From IMG/VR virus record IMGVR_UViG_3300042691_041718, positions 1 through 64,000 of that record: DNA of 64,000 nt; one strand, given 5' to 3'. This stretch comes from a virus. Below the pieces are notes generated by a model. The model had not been told where the DNA came from and searched no databases. It saw nothing but the letters and a program-made list of their open reading frames with translations. Every line of letters begins with the position of its first letter. Within the stretch, counting starts at the first letter, position 1. Below are positions 8,437-16,797 of the stretch, one piece after another. Made by a program: the position numbers and the translations under genes.

Positions 8437-8460
8437 ATTTTAACGGGGGGAGGTTAAAAT
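8437..8460. promoter_or_regulatory. Hairpin with G-rich loop before homing gene
   Basis: ATTTTAAC and GTTAAAAT flank a GGGGGGAG loop. This is the only G-run of this length noticed in the window. It may end the structural transcript or hold the endonuclease start in check. Confidence 0.5.
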
Positions 8461-8464
8461 AAAT

Positions 8465-8472
8465 TATATATA
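8465..8472 (+). promoter_or_regulatory. TATATATA box, 4 nt before ATG
   Basis: TATATATA-GTAT-ATG at the start of the GIY-YIG gene. Confidence 0.45.
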
Positions 8473-8476
8473 GTAT

Positions 8477-9378
8477 ATGGAAGAAATAAAATATACTATA
8501 TACAAGCTCATAGACCCAATATCTAATGAAATTAGATATATTGGATTAACATTTAATGATTTAAAACAAAGACTTAAATCTCATTATTCGGAAAACTCAA
8601 AATCTCATAAATCAAATTGGGTTAAAAGTTTAAAATTAAATGGTTTAAAACCTATAATTGAGTCAATTGAGGAGAATATATTATCATATAATGAGGTATG
8701 CGAAAGAGAAATATATTGGATTGATAAATTTAAAAGTGAGGGACATCCTCTGACAAATACGGACTCAGGTGGAAATAAGAATAAAAAAATGTCCGATGAA
8801 ACAAAGAAAAAAATGTCTGAATCACAGATTGAAAGGTATAAAAACTATAAACTTATTCTATCAGAGGAAACTAAGAAAGAATTGAGTATTAAAGCTAAAG
8901 AACGTTTTAGTAAAGAAGAAGAACGTGATAAATTAAGAATATCTAATAAAAGATATGAGGATTCTAAAACAGAAGAACAAAAGTTAAATGATATCTTAAT
9001 ACAAGACTGTAAATCGGTTTATCAGTATGATATTGATATGAATTTAATAAATATTTACCCCTCAATAAATAACGCTTCTAAAATAAATAACCTATCACAT
9101 GGCAATATATCAAAATGTTGTAAGAATAAAGTTAAAATGGTTGGTGGATATGTGTGGAGATTTGAAGGTGATCTAACACCGGTTAGTTTTAATAAAGGAG
9201 GTGATAAATTCAAACCGATATATCAATATGATTTAAATGGAAATTTCATAAAAGAGTATGAGAATATAAAGCAGCCTCTGTTGATTTGGGTATATTGACA
9301 CAGGGTATAAGAAGTGTTTGTACTGGTAAATCAAAATCTAGTGGTGGTTATATATGGAAATATAAATCTGATATTTAA
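8477..9378 (+). pseudogene. Frameshifted GIY-YIG homing endonuclease
   Basis: GIY-YIG core at the N-terminus (YTIYKL...RYIGLT, then a catalytic-type Glu in CEREIYWIDKF). It is followed by a NUMOD3 segment (MSDETKKKMSESQ) and NUMOD1-type DNA-binding repeats (YQYDIDMNLINIYPSI...GGYVWRF; YQYDLNGNFIKEY). The frame ends at 9298, but the rest of the second repeat (AASVDLGI...GGYIWKYKSDI) continues in another frame to 9378. Adding one A to the AAA at 9268-9270 restores it. Either a natural mutation or a homopolymer error. Confidence 0.85.
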
Positions 9379-9384
9379 TATATA
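9374..9384 (+). promoter_or_regulatory. Late-like box TTTAATATATA
   Basis: Overlaps the end of the frameshifted homing gene, 25 nt before the ATG at 9410. Confidence 0.4.
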
Positions 9385-9409
9385 AAGTAATAAAAAAATA
9401 ATATGAAGT

Positions 9410-10375
9410 ATGAAGTATTTGAAAAATATTGAAAATTTTAAAGAGAGTTTAAGAAATAATGTTAGATTGATAGAAAATGTTAACTATCACAGAACTAATG
9501 TTAAAAATCTAGGTGAAGTTATTTTACCAGATCCAGAGTTTGGAGATTTTAAATTAAGTGTTATGCCATTTGAAAATACAGGAGGTTGGGTTTCTTTACC
9601 CGAAGGATTTAAAATATGGGAGGAAGCTTTTAATGAAGTAATTAAAAATATACCTCTACAAGAAGGCGCGAATACACACTATGTTACAATTGATACTAAA
9701 TTCTTCACAACTGATGAGTTTCTTAGAAGAGAAGGAGTTCATATTGATGGTAATTTTTGTGTTGATCCTAACTTCAAAAAATTAAACGAGACAAAAGTTG
9801 ATGATGTTTTAAGTGATGATTTCTTCGATGATGTTGAAGATTACGAGGATGAATTTAAAGCTTCTTGGGGTGGTGCTGAACCAAAGCCAAGTTGGGGTGG
9901 TGCTGAACCAAAGCCAAGTTGGGGTGGTGCTAGGTACGATGATGATTTTAAAGCTTCTTGGGGTGGTGCTGAACCACAACCAAGTTGGGGAGGTGCTCGT
10001 ATAAAAGAGTATCAATATGAAGCTAAGTCTGATAACTCTCATGTTAAAATGGATTGGGTATTACCGTATAAAGATGTTATTATTCCAATTGCTGATTATG
10101 TGTCTGAAAGTAAAGGAGGTATTCTAACTGTATCAACTGAAGTTGGGTGTCAGGCTTGGAGTGGTGAGTTCTATGGTGAGATTTTAGGAGAAGGTTCATT
10201 TGAAAAAATGCAAGAACAATTGACCGATGATAGAAAAGTTGTATTTGAAAAGAATCAATTGTATTTTATGTCAAGTAATACACCACATGAAACTCTTTTG
10301 ATTAGTAAAGGTAAACGTAGAACATTTATGAGAATTACATTAAACCACAATTATGAAAATAAAAATATAAAGTAA
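9410..10375 (+). CDS. Tagged protein with dioxygenase-like residues and SWGGA repeats
   Basis: 321 aa. The N-terminal tag is MKYLKNIENFKE. A possible 2-oxoglutarate/Fe(II) dioxygenase core is suggested by H111-x-D113 (GVHIDGN), a distal H293 (TPHE) and R308 (FMRITL), in the spacing and order of that fold. Residues 152-196 insert five SWGGA units between the first two metal ligands and the third. If active it may hydroxylate a host or virion component. The start is the second nearby ATG, chosen because it gives the shared tag. Confidence 0.6.
   Translation: MKYLKNIENFKESLRNNVRLIENVNYHRTNVKNLGEVILPDPEFGDFKLSVMPFENTGGWVSLPEGFKIWEEAFNEVIKNIPLQEGANTHYVTIDTKFFTTDEFLRREGVHIDGNFCVDPNFKKLNETKVDDVLSDDFFDDVEDYEDEFKASWGGAEPKPSWGGAEPKPSWGGARYDDDFKASWGGAEPQPSWGGARIKEYQYEAKSDNSHVKMDWVLPYKDVIIPIADYVSESKGGILTVSTEVGCQAWSGEFYGEILGEGSFEKMQEQLTDDRKVVFEKNQLYFMSSNTPHETLLISKGKRRTFMRITLNHNYENKNIK
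9860..10000 (+). repeat. Coding tandem repeat SWGGAEPKP
   Basis: Five SWGGA units at a 9-residue period, broken once by RYDDDFKA. The near-identical DNA copies suggest recent expansion by slippage or recombination. Confidence 0.9.
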
Positions 10376-11001
10376 TGAAATACATAAAGAGTTATAACGA
10401 AAATAAAGTTCATTCTTATGATTCAATGGATACAGAGGATCTTGAAGAGTTATTACATTGGTCAAGAATTGAATATAACGAATTGGGTGATAAAATTAGA
10501 GATATAAATGCTGTTCTAACAAAAAGAAAAGAAGAGGGTGAAGAATCTCATTCTAAGTCATTACCGGTTAGTATATTTGATTTTAATAAAGAACAATGTG
10601 ATTGGATATTTGAACACGGTCATGGAACAACGAGTAAAAAATATAATATCTCAAATAAGTATTTTGAACAACTTAAAGGTTTTTTTACATCTGGATTTAA
10701 TCCAGATACAAACCAATTTGCTTTTAAATTAAGTAAATTCTATTTCGATAATACTGATTTAGATTTAATCATAAAAAGTATGAAATTTTTAGGTGATAAC
10801 TTAAAAAGAGTTAATTATACAATAAATGGTGAACATAAAGATATTGTTCAGTTTGGTGTTCAATATGAACATTTAGAAGATTATGATCATAAGGTTAATT
10901 ATGTTAGTGAGAATGAATTATATCTCGTTCAATATAGAACTAAAAAGTTTGATAGTATCAAATCTCTAATAGATTATATTATATCAATAGATAATGAATA
11001 A
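10375..11001 (+). CDS. Tagged protein, unknown body (208 aa)
   Basis: Start overlaps the previous stop by one base (TAATG). Tag MKYIKSYNE, then an acidic coiled-coil-like segment (DTEDLEELLHWSRIEYNELG) and an alpha/beta body of unknown family. Ends at a strong terminator. Confidence 0.75.
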   Translation: MKYIKSYNENKVHSYDSMDTEDLEELLHWSRIEYNELGDKIRDINAVLTKRKEEGEESHSKSLPVSIFDFNKEQCDWIFEHGHGTTSKKYNISNKYFEQLKGFFTSGFNPDTNQFAFKLSKFYFDNTDLDLIIKSMKFLGDNLKRVNYTINGEHKDIVQFGVQYEHLEDYDHKVNYVSENELYLVQYRTKKFDSIKSLIDYIISIDNE

Positions 11002-11028
11002 AAAAAACCAGTCATTGACTGGTTTTTT
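11002..11028. terminator. Bidirectional terminator
   Basis: AAACCAGTC-ATT-GACTGGTTTTTT hairpin between convergent genes. Confidence 0.8.
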
Positions 11029-11030
11029 GT

Positions 11031-12050
11031 TTACTTATTAAATCTATTAAAAGCGTTATCACTAATTTGAATCCACTCAACTTCTCCACAGTATTCTTCT
11101 AAAGTTCTACACCCGGTATAAGACATAGCAGACTTTAAATAATCTGTAAAGTTTTCACACCAACCAGATAATTTATATTCTACATTATTATATTTACTAA
11201 TGCCTTCTCCAGTTTTAATTACTTTTCTATTCCAAGACTTTTGAACTTCTTTTGTTGACATACCTCTATAATACTTATAGATAGTAGCACCTTCATCAAA
11301 GTATTTCTCAGCTTCTTCTTTAGATAGTTGTGTAAAGTCTCCTAATTCGTTTTTAGAAAAACTATCACTACAACTTTCTAAACATTTGTTGAAAACACCA
11401 CCCAACATAACAGCATCAGCACCCATCGCTAAAGCTTTAATTATATCTGAAAAGTTTTTAAATCCACCATCAGCGATAATCTTTGTTGGTTTATCAACAC
11501 CATAAGAAAGATCTTTACATTCTCTTATTAAAGAAGCCATTGGATAGTGAATAGCGACGTTAGCTGAAGTTGTACAAGCAGAACCACCACCAATACCAAC
11601 TCTGATCCAATCAACACCAATTTCACAAAATTCTCTATAAGTTTTTGGATTAGCGATATTACCAACCATAAGTTCAATGTTGTCTCCAAATTTTTCCTTT
11701 AATAGTTTAGAAACCTCCCAAAGTCTAAGCATATTTCCGTTTGCTACGTCAATAAGAACCTTCTTTGGTAATTTAGAATCTGAATTGTATAAATTGTAGA
11801 TTTCGTCTAATCCATAAGAGTAAAAATAGTTATCATTTTTTAAAGTATCATACTTAACATTTCTTGGTAAGCAAATGTTTATATAGTTTTTTTCAAATTC
11901 ATTTATGTTTTTCTCATCTATTACTGTATCCATAGGAGCTGTAAATAGTGGTAACTTATCATTTAAATATGGATTTATCTCACTTCTTGAAGAAATTGAA
12001 GAGATCATCGCTGGTACTATACTAATATCATTCCAATCAAGTTTTATCAT
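11031..12050 (-). CDS. IMP dehydrogenase/GMP reductase-family enzyme
   Basis: 339 aa TIM-barrel purine enzyme without CBS domains, near GMP reductase length. Catalytic loop GIGGGSACTT with Cys159, phosphate-binding DGG (IADGGF) and MLGG, and a YRGMSTK flap segment. It interconverts IMP with XMP or GMP; which reaction cannot be decided by eye. Likely role is nucleotide supply during replication, alongside nrdB nearby. A homing HNH gene sits just upstream. Confidence 0.85.
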   Translation of the reverse strand: MIKLDWNDISIVPAMISSISSRSEINPYLNDKLPLFTAPMDTVIDEKNINEFEKNYINICLPRNVKYDTLKNDNYFYSYGLDEIYNLYNSDSKLPKKVLIDVANGNMLRLWEVSKLLKEKFGDNIELMVGNIANPKTYREFCEIGVDWIRVGIGGGSACTTSANVAIHYPMASLIRECKDLSYGVDKPTKIIADGGFKNFSDIIKALAMGADAVMLGGVFNKCLESCSDSFSKNELGDFTQLSKEEAEKYFDEGATIYKYYRGMSTKEVQKSWNRKVIKTGEGISKYNNVEYKLSGWCENFTDYLKSAMSYTGCRTLEEYCGEVEWIQISDNAFNRFNK

Positions 12051-12090
12051 AAGGAAAATTTATTTTTTTATCATATGTCCATTAGCAGAC

Positions 12091-12124
12091 ATTCGTAATT
12101 TAATATATATATTAAATTACGAAT
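12091..12124. repeat. 34-bp perfect palindrome before HNH gene
   Basis: Perfect inverted repeat with arms ATTCGTAATTTAATATA, containing TTTAATATATA at 12099-12109 and ending 3 nt before the ATG at 12128. Could form a hairpin over the start region, a symmetric promoter or a protein-binding site. Confidence 0.9.
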
Positions 12125-12127
12125 CTT

Positions 12128-12775
12128 ATGTTATTAACAAAAAAGATAAAAACGACAATAGTTCCTCTAAACTATAACAGACTAAGTGAATTTTATGATG
12201 TTAAGATGTATGATATTATAGAAATTGACATAAATCATTTATCTCATAAAAGTCCAATTATAATAGATTGTTGTTGTGAAATATGTGGATCTCATAAAAA
12301 GCTACAATATAGAGCCTATTTGAGGAATAAAAGTAGATATAATTATTATTCATGTAAAGGTTGTAAAAATAAAAAGACTTCTATTACAAAAGAAAGAATA
12401 TATGGTGACTCAAAATATAATAATTCGAATAAGATGATAAAAACTAAAGAGGAAAAGGGTATTTATATACCATTTGAATCTTCTATTGATTTTAAAAAAT
12501 ATAGAAAATTAGTTAATAGAATAACCAATAGAAATAAACCTTATTTATTTGAGATTTGGGATGGTCTTGATTTTTATGATAAAGAGAACATTTTGGAAAA
12601 TATGAAATTAAACTCCAATGATATGTCATATCCGACGATAGACCATAAAATATCAATTTATCAAGGTTTTAAAGAGTCTATACCACCTTATATCATAGGT
12701 GGTATAGATAATTGTTGTATAACAAAAAGAAGAATAAATTTACTTAAAAGTAATAAATATAATTTTGAATATTAA
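12128..12775 (+). CDS. HNH-type homing endonuclease-like protein
   Basis: 215 aa. Central Cys pairs (CCCEICG and CKGC) suggest a treble-clef zinc site. The C-terminus has YPTIDHKISIYQGF and NCCITKRRINLLKSNK, the pattern of phage HNH-like nucleases where DH and the following N/K residues form the metal site. Possibly mobile beside the IMPDH-like gene. Overlaps the convergent gene by 4 nt. Confidence 0.7.
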   Translation: MLLTKKIKTTIVPLNYNRLSEFYDVKMYDIIEIDINHLSHKSPIIIDCCCEICGSHKKLQYRAYLRNKSRYNYYSCKGCKNKKTSITKERIYGDSKYNNSNKMIKTKEEKGIYIPFESSIDFKKYRKLVNRITNRNKPYLFEIWDGLDFYDKENILENMKLNSNDMSYPTIDHKISIYQGFKESIPPYIIGGIDNCCITKRRINLLKSNKYNFEY

Positions 12776-13086
12776 TAAAAGCTATACTTATCTTCTTCTT
12801 TTACACAATAAATAGATGCTGGATACATTCTCAACTCACCTTCAGTTTCCTCAACGATAAATCTCATTGAACCATCGATAATTTCTTGATTACAGATTTT
12901 AACTGTTGAGTTTTTAACTTCTTTTAAGATTTCAAATGCTTCTGGTTCTATGTCACTAGACATAACTAAGTAATTACTTTTACCAAATAATTTACCATTA
13001 GTTCCTTCCTCAAAGTAGGATTTTTCAATAATAGATTTTAAAACTTCTGAGTTTTGAAACTCAATTTTAACTTCGTGTTTTAACAT
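12772..13086 (-). CDS. Hypothetical protein (104 aa)
   Basis: Unrecognised alpha/beta protein, acidic. First of three short minus-strand genes read toward the HNH gene. Confidence 0.65.
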   Translation of the reverse strand: MLKHEVKIEFQNSEVLKSIIEKSYFEEGTNGKLFGKSNYLVMSSDIEPEAFEILKEVKNSTVKICNQEIIDGSMRFIVEETEGELRMYPASIYCVKEEDKYSFY

Positions 13087-13110
13087 TTTATGTTGTTTTA
13101 TAATTAATTA

Positions 13111-13332
13111 CTAAATATGATATGAGATATTTATTGATGTTATATCATCAACACTTATTACGGGTTCTGTGTTTAAAATTTCCACAAATAATTCCCATGA
13201 ATCATGTGATTGATAATCACTATGATTTTTATTTATCTTCTTAATAATAGGTATTAAGGAGTTTACTTGAGTATGTGTTACCTCAATTTCTTTTCTTAAA
13301 TCTTCTGTGTCTATAATCAAAAAAGCTCTCAT
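13111..13332 (-). CDS. Hypothetical protein (73 aa)
   Basis: Unrecognised. Begins MRAFLIIDTEDLRKEIEVTH with predicted strand-helix pattern; located between cREC and another orphan on the same strand. Confidence 0.6.
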   Translation of the reverse strand: MRAFLIIDTEDLRKEIEVTHTQVNSLIPIIKKINKNHSDYQSHDSWELFVEILNTEPVISVDDITSINISYHI

Positions 13333-13348
13333 ATAAACATTGTATATC

Positions 13349-13732
13349 TTACACAGCTAAAAGTTTTTTTATTTCATCACTTCCATCCGGATTTGCTGAA
13401 TGAATAATATATTCAGGAAAGTTTAAGTTTCTTTCTTTACAATAGTTAAGTAAAAAAATAACACAATCCAATCCAGTATAAACTCTATTTTCATCTAGAT
13501 TAAACCAATATTCAAATGGAAGTTCTTCTTTTAATTCTTCAACATCAGCTAAATCATAATCAAATGCTACTAAATCTGGTATACCATTTTCAATTATCCA
13601 AGATTTAAATTGACCATACGATCTTACTATATCCCATTCTTCGTGGAATACGGTACAATTCACCTTTCTTTGCCACATATAAGTAGCACAGTCTCTAGGA
13701 ATTCGCCAATCGTCTAAAAATAACCTTTTCAT
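13349..13732 (-). CDS. cREC receiver-like protein, copy 1
   Basis: 127 aa from the chosen start MKRLFLDDWRIP. The upstream in-frame ATG at 13744 lies inside the TATGTTTG promoter box, so 13732 is preferred. Conserved pattern: LFLDDxRxP, W-x-IVRSYGQF, GIPDLVAFDYDLAD, C-terminal HSANPDG. This fits the receiver-like cREC family, proposed from comparative genomics to act with RNA repair and cyclic-phosphate processing. A paralogue is at 46433. Confidence 0.7.
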   Translation of the reverse strand: MKRLFLDDWRIPRDCATYMWQRKVNCTVFHEEWDIVRSYGQFKSWIIENGIPDLVAFDYDLADVEELKEELPFEYWFNLDENRVYTGLDCVIFLLNYCKERNLNFPEYIIHSANPDGSDEIKKLLAV

Positions 13733-13737
13733 AATAG

Positions 13738-13745
13738 CAAACATA
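13738..13745 (-). promoter_or_regulatory. TATGTTTG box
   Basis: Fits TAnnTTTG and ends five bases before the preferred cREC ATG at 13732; decides that start. Confidence 0.5.
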
Positions 13746-13755
13746 CGGATAATTT

Positions 13756-13766
13756 TTTAATATATA
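13756..13766 (+). promoter_or_regulatory. TTTAATATATA box, 4 nt before ATG
   Basis: Followed by AAAT then the ATG of the HNH gene at 13771. Confidence 0.5.
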
Positions 13767-13770
13767 AAAT

Positions 13771-14334
13771 ATGATTTGTAAAAAATGTTCCATTGATAAA
13801 GAGTTGAGTGATTTTCACAAGAAGAAAAATTCTAAAACTGGATATCAAATTTATTGTAAAGATTGCTCAAAAGATATGGTTAAAAAACATTACAAATCAA
13901 ATACTAATAGAGTTTTAGAAAGAAAACGATTATATAGGAATACCGGTGATTATAAAATAAAATCAAAGAATTATGAGAGTAGTTATTCGGAGAGAAGAAA
14001 GGAACTTAGAAAAAATAATCTAAATATTAGAATCGGAAATTCAGCTAGGGATATTCTAAGAAGATGTTTAAAATATTTTGGAGTAAAAAAGAATAAAAAA
14101 ACATTTGAGATTTTAGGGTATAATAGTCTTAAATTGAAACAAAGAATAGAATGTCAATTTAAAGACGGAATGTCTTGGGATAATTATGGTGAATGGCATA
14201 TTGATCATAAAAAACCAATAAGTAAATTTAATAAAAATACAAAATTGAGTACAGTAAATTCTCTATCAAACTTACAACCACTTTGGGCAAAAGATAATTT
14301 GTCAAAAGGTAATAAATTTAAAGAAACGGCTTAG
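13771..14334 (+). CDS. HNH homing endonuclease (family copy A)
   Basis: 187 aa. N-terminal zinc pairs CKKC and CKDC, basic linker, then HNH core: GEWHIDHKKPIS, LSNLQPLWAKDNLSKGNK. Same family as the genes at 19974, 21838 and 60943. It lies immediately upstream of nrdB, a classical homing target region in T4-like phages. Confidence 0.88.
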   Translation: MICKKCSIDKELSDFHKKKNSKTGYQIYCKDCSKDMVKKHYKSNTNRVLERKRLYRNTGDYKIKSKNYESSYSERRKELRKNNLNIRIGNSARDILRRCLKYFGVKKNKKTFEILGYNSLKLKQRIECQFKDGMSWDNYGEWHIDHKKPISKFNKNTKLSTVNSLSNLQPLWAKDNLSKGNKFKETA

Positions 14335-14341
14335 GACCCGT

Positions 14342-14371
14342 TATAGTTAAAGCCCCTCTGGGTGGACTATA
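14342..14371 (+). other. GC-rich hairpin upstream of nrdB
   Basis: Outer arms TATAGT/ACTATA and inner CCC-CTCT-GGG. It lies between the HNH stop and a terminator, in sequence much richer in GC than its surroundings. May be a structured leader or leftover of the mobile element. Confidence 0.45.
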
Positions 14372-14376
14372 TTTTT

Positions 14377-14417
14377 GAAAACCACTGAATTCGCTCCTCG
14401 GTGGTTTTCTTTTTTTA
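14377..14417 (+). terminator. Terminator before nrdB
   Basis: GAAAACCAC pairs with GTGGTTTTC, followed by a T7 tract. Confidence 0.7.
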
Positions 14418-14469
14418 AAAACTAAACAAATTTCAAATTGAATATATAAAAAAAACAAAATAAATTATT

Positions 14470-15429
14470 ATGGAAGAACATATTTTAAAAGAAAACAAAA
14501 GTCGTTTTGTGATGTTTCCGTTGAAATATCATGACATTTGGGAAAAGTATAAAACTGCTGAAATGTCATTTTGGACGAGCGAAGAGATTGATTTAGCACA
14601 AGATTTAACTGACTGGAATGAAAAATTAAATGATGATGAAAAACATTATATTAAAAATGTTTTAGCATTCTTCGCTGCATCTGATGGTATCGTAAATGAA
14701 AACTTAGCTGAGAATTTCTTAAAAGAAGTTCAGTATCCAGAGGCTAAAAGTTTTTATGGTTTTCAAATAGCAATGGAGAATGTTCACTCTGAAACTTACT
14801 CTTTATTGATTGATACTTATATCAAAGATTCTAAAGAAAGAGATCATTTATTCAATGCTATTGAAACAGTACCATCTGTTAAAAAGAAAGCTGAGTGGGC
14901 ACTTAAATGGATTGAATCTGATTCATTTGCTGAAAGATTAATTGCCTTTGCTGCTGTTGAAGGTATCTTTTTCTCTGGATCATTCTGTTCTATTTTCTGG
15001 TTAAAGAAAAGAGGTTTAATGCCAGGTTTAGCATTCTCTAATGAGTTAATTTCAAGAGATGAAGGTTTACACTGTGAGTTCGCTTGTTTGTTACATAACA
15101 AATACATCACGAATAAAGTTAGTGCTGAAAGAATTACTGAGATTATTACTGAAGCAGTTGAGATTGAAAAAGAATTCGTTACTGATTCTTTACCAGTTTC
15201 TTTAATTGGTATGAACGCTAAGATGATGCAACAATACATAGAGTTCGTTGCTGACTTCTGGTTAACTGAATTAGGTTGTAAGAAAGTTTATAACTCTGAA
15301 AATCCTTTTGATTTTATGGATATGCTTTCTTTACAAAACAAATCTAACTTCTTCGAGAAAAGAGTTTCTGAATATCAAAAAGCTTCTGATAAGAATATTG
15401 ACTTTGATAGTTTAGATGATGATTTCTAA
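14470..15429 (+). CDS. nrdB: Ribonucleotide reductase small subunit (R2)
   Basis: Class I R2 of 319 aa that generates the tyrosyl radical for deoxynucleotide synthesis. The segment [19 protein letters not shown] matches the metal/radical site, with E103, H106 and radical Tyr110. The tail FDSLDDDF resembles the R1-binding peptide of eukaryotic-type R2. The nrdA partner is not in this window. Preceded by an HNH gene, a hairpin and a terminator; the next gene overlaps by 14 nt. Confidence 0.95.
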   Translation: MEEHILKENKSRFVMFPLKYHDIWEKYKTAEMSFWTSEEIDLAQDLTDWNEKLNDDEKHYIKNVLAFFAASDGIVNENLAENFLKEVQYPEAKSFYGFQIAMENVHSETYSLLIDTYIKDSKERDHLFNAIETVPSVKKKAEWALKWIESDSFAERLIAFAAVEGIFFSGSFCSIFWLKKRGLMPGLAFSNELISRDEGLHCEFACLLHNKYITNKVSAERITEIITEAVEIEKEFVTDSLPVSLIGMNAKMMQQYIEFVADFWLTELGCKKVYNSENPFDFMDMLSLQNKSNFFEKRVSEYQKASDKNIDFDSLDDDF

Positions 15430-15769
15430 GATTGATTTTTTAAAGGACTTTAAATTCATTGCAAAACCAGATGAATATTATGTTGGTGGAACCGAAGTTA
15501 CAATAGAATCTGATTACACTGAATGGAATCAAAATCTATTAGTTTCAAGTGGTTGGGGATTTTTCAGAGGACTTACAATGGTTTCGTATAGAGGATATGA
15601 TGGTGAATTACCAAGAATGGATGGAGACACTGCTAGTTTTGCTGAGTTTGATATTTATTACAAAGATGAATTATTAAGTGAAGAAATTACATATGGGGAT
15701 TTACTTAATATGATTAAGTCTGAATCGAGAAATGAAATAATAGAAGAAATAATAAAACCACTCAATTGA
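15416..15769 (+). CDS. Hypothetical protein (117 aa)
   Basis: Overlaps the nrdB end by 14 nt and its last codons form half of the terminator. Acidic protein with [18 protein letters not shown]; family unknown. Probably cotranslated with NrdB. Confidence 0.7.
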   Translation: MMISKIDFLKDFKFIAKPDEYYVGGTEVTIESDYTEWNQNLLVSSGWGFFRGLTMVSYRGYDGELPRMDGDTASFAEFDIYYKDELLSEEITYGDLLNMIKSESRNEIIEEIIKPLN

Positions 15770-15781
15770 GTGGTTTTTTTT
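15754..15781. terminator. Bidirectional terminator
   Basis: Palindrome with arm AAAACCACTCAA between convergent genes, flanked by a T-run on the plus side. Confidence 0.8.
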
Positions 15782-16086
15782 TATTTTAAGTGTTTTTTGA
15801 TTTCACTTTTAATTTTTCCTAATTGGTCGTATTTGAATTCTTCGGCTTTCTCACCTACTTTCTTAACACCAACATAATCTTTACGGAACATTACTTGAAC
15901 TTTAACATCTTCTAAGTTAACTTCTAAATCTGTACCAACAGTTTTAACTTTAGCGTCTTTCATATTTTTCAAGAAGTTCTCAATAGTTTCTCTGAATTTT
16001 TCAACTTTAACATCAGAATCAGATGATTTAGATGCTTTCATTGTTTTACCTTCGTTGAACATATCCCAAGTTTTGATATTTTTCAT
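15781..16086 (-). CDS. Tagged protein (101 aa)
   Basis: Tag MKNIKTWDMFNE then G, with Glu14 as the predicted cleavage residue. The remainder is Lys-rich with helix then beta strands (VKTVGTDLEVNLEDVKVQVMF); no family recognised. Confidence 0.75.
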   Translation of the reverse strand: MKNIKTWDMFNEGKTMKASKSSDSDVKVEKFRETIENFLKNMKDAKVKTVGTDLEVNLEDVKVQVMFRKDYVGVKKVGEKAEEFKYDQLGKIKSEIKKHLK

Positions 16087-16102
16087 CTTGTCGTTTTATT
16101 TT

Positions 16103-16113
16103 TATATATTAAA
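16103..16113 (-). promoter_or_regulatory. TTTAATATATA box (minus)
   Basis: 16 nt before the ATG at 16086, divergent from the plus-strand box at 16119. Confidence 0.35.
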
Positions 16114-16118
16114 AATTA

Positions 16119-16126
16119 AATATATA
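16119..16126 (+). promoter_or_regulatory. AATATATA box, 4 nt before ATG
   Basis: Starts the tagged-gene cluster at 16131; AATA separates box and ATG. Confidence 0.45.
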
Positions 16127-16130
16127 AATA

Positions 16131-16493
16131 ATGAAAAAACTTAAATTATTTGAGAGTTTTAACTTTGAATCCGAATTATCGGACTTAGTAAACTCTATAC
16201 CCGATTCTGATATTCCATCTCAAACAAATATCATAACTAAAATTGGAGATAAAATTATTTATACCGAAGGTTGGTGTGATAGATGTTTTTCAAACTATGA
16301 TGTTTATGATAGAGATGAAATGGTACAAATGGCTAAAGAACTTGGTGAAAAGAGATTAAAAGATATTCCAAGATTACCACAATATAAAATTAGGTTTGAA
16401 GGATATGAATTAGAAGATGTTAAGTTCTATGATTTACCGGATAACTCATATAATTATGCACTGTCGGTTGGTATTTATAGTCGTAAAAATTAA
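16131..16493 (+). CDS. Tagged protein (120 aa)
   Basis: N-terminus MKKLKLFESFNFE, with two Phe-x-Glu/Phe-Glu sites. Contains WCDRCF, a possible metal or redox CxxC. First gene of the 16.1-18.9 kb tagged cluster. Confidence 0.75.
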   Translation: MKKLKLFESFNFESELSDLVNSIPDSDIPSQTNIITKIGDKIIYTEGWCDRCFSNYDVYDRDEMVQMAKELGEKRLKDIPRLPQYKIRFEGYELEDVKFYDLPDNSYNYALSVGIYSRKN

Positions 16494-16499
16494 TATATA
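16490..16499 (+). promoter_or_regulatory. TTAATATATA box, 4 nt before ATG
   Basis: Lies just after the stop of the preceding gene; GAAT then ATG at 16504. Confidence 0.45.
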
Positions 16500-16503
16500 G
16501 AAT

Positions 16504-16794
16504 ATGAAGATATTGAAATTTGAAGAGTTTAGTATAAATGAGGCTTTACCTCGTCAACAAACAGTAGATCAGTTAAAAAAAGTTATGAAGATGTCAGCTA
16601 AAACTGATATTGGTAATCGTATTTCTGATATGAATAAACAAGGTGCTAACATTCAATATATTGAAAATCCTATTGATAGTGGTATTGAGTCATATGAAGA
16701 CTATGAAAAACACAACAAGAAGTTTGTCTCTTCTTGGAACTTAAAAGGTATGTTAGGTCCGTTTAAAGGTGAAGATAATAAACAAAATAAATAA
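16504..16794 (+). CDS. Tagged protein (96 aa)
   Basis: N-terminus MKILKFEEFSINE then A, with an INE/A cleavage-like site close to the T4 consensus. Basic, mostly helical body; no family recognised. Confidence 0.75.
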   Translation: MKILKFEEFSINEALPRQQTVDQLKKVMKMSAKTDIGNRISDMNKQGANIQYIENPIDSGIESYEDYEKHNKKFVSSWNLKGMLGPFKGEDNKQNK

Positions 16795-16797
16795 ATT

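Noticed and set aside
9809-10042. Antisense and alternate-frame ORFs through the SWGGA repeat
   Set aside because: Repetitive products (TTPTWLWF; NQSQVGVV) are by-products of the coding repeat; no promoter or homologous pattern.
14342-14371. Group I intron core near nrdB
   Set aside because: GACTATA looks like part of an intron conserved element, but the order and strand of the R and S elements do not fit and nrdB is uninterrupted.
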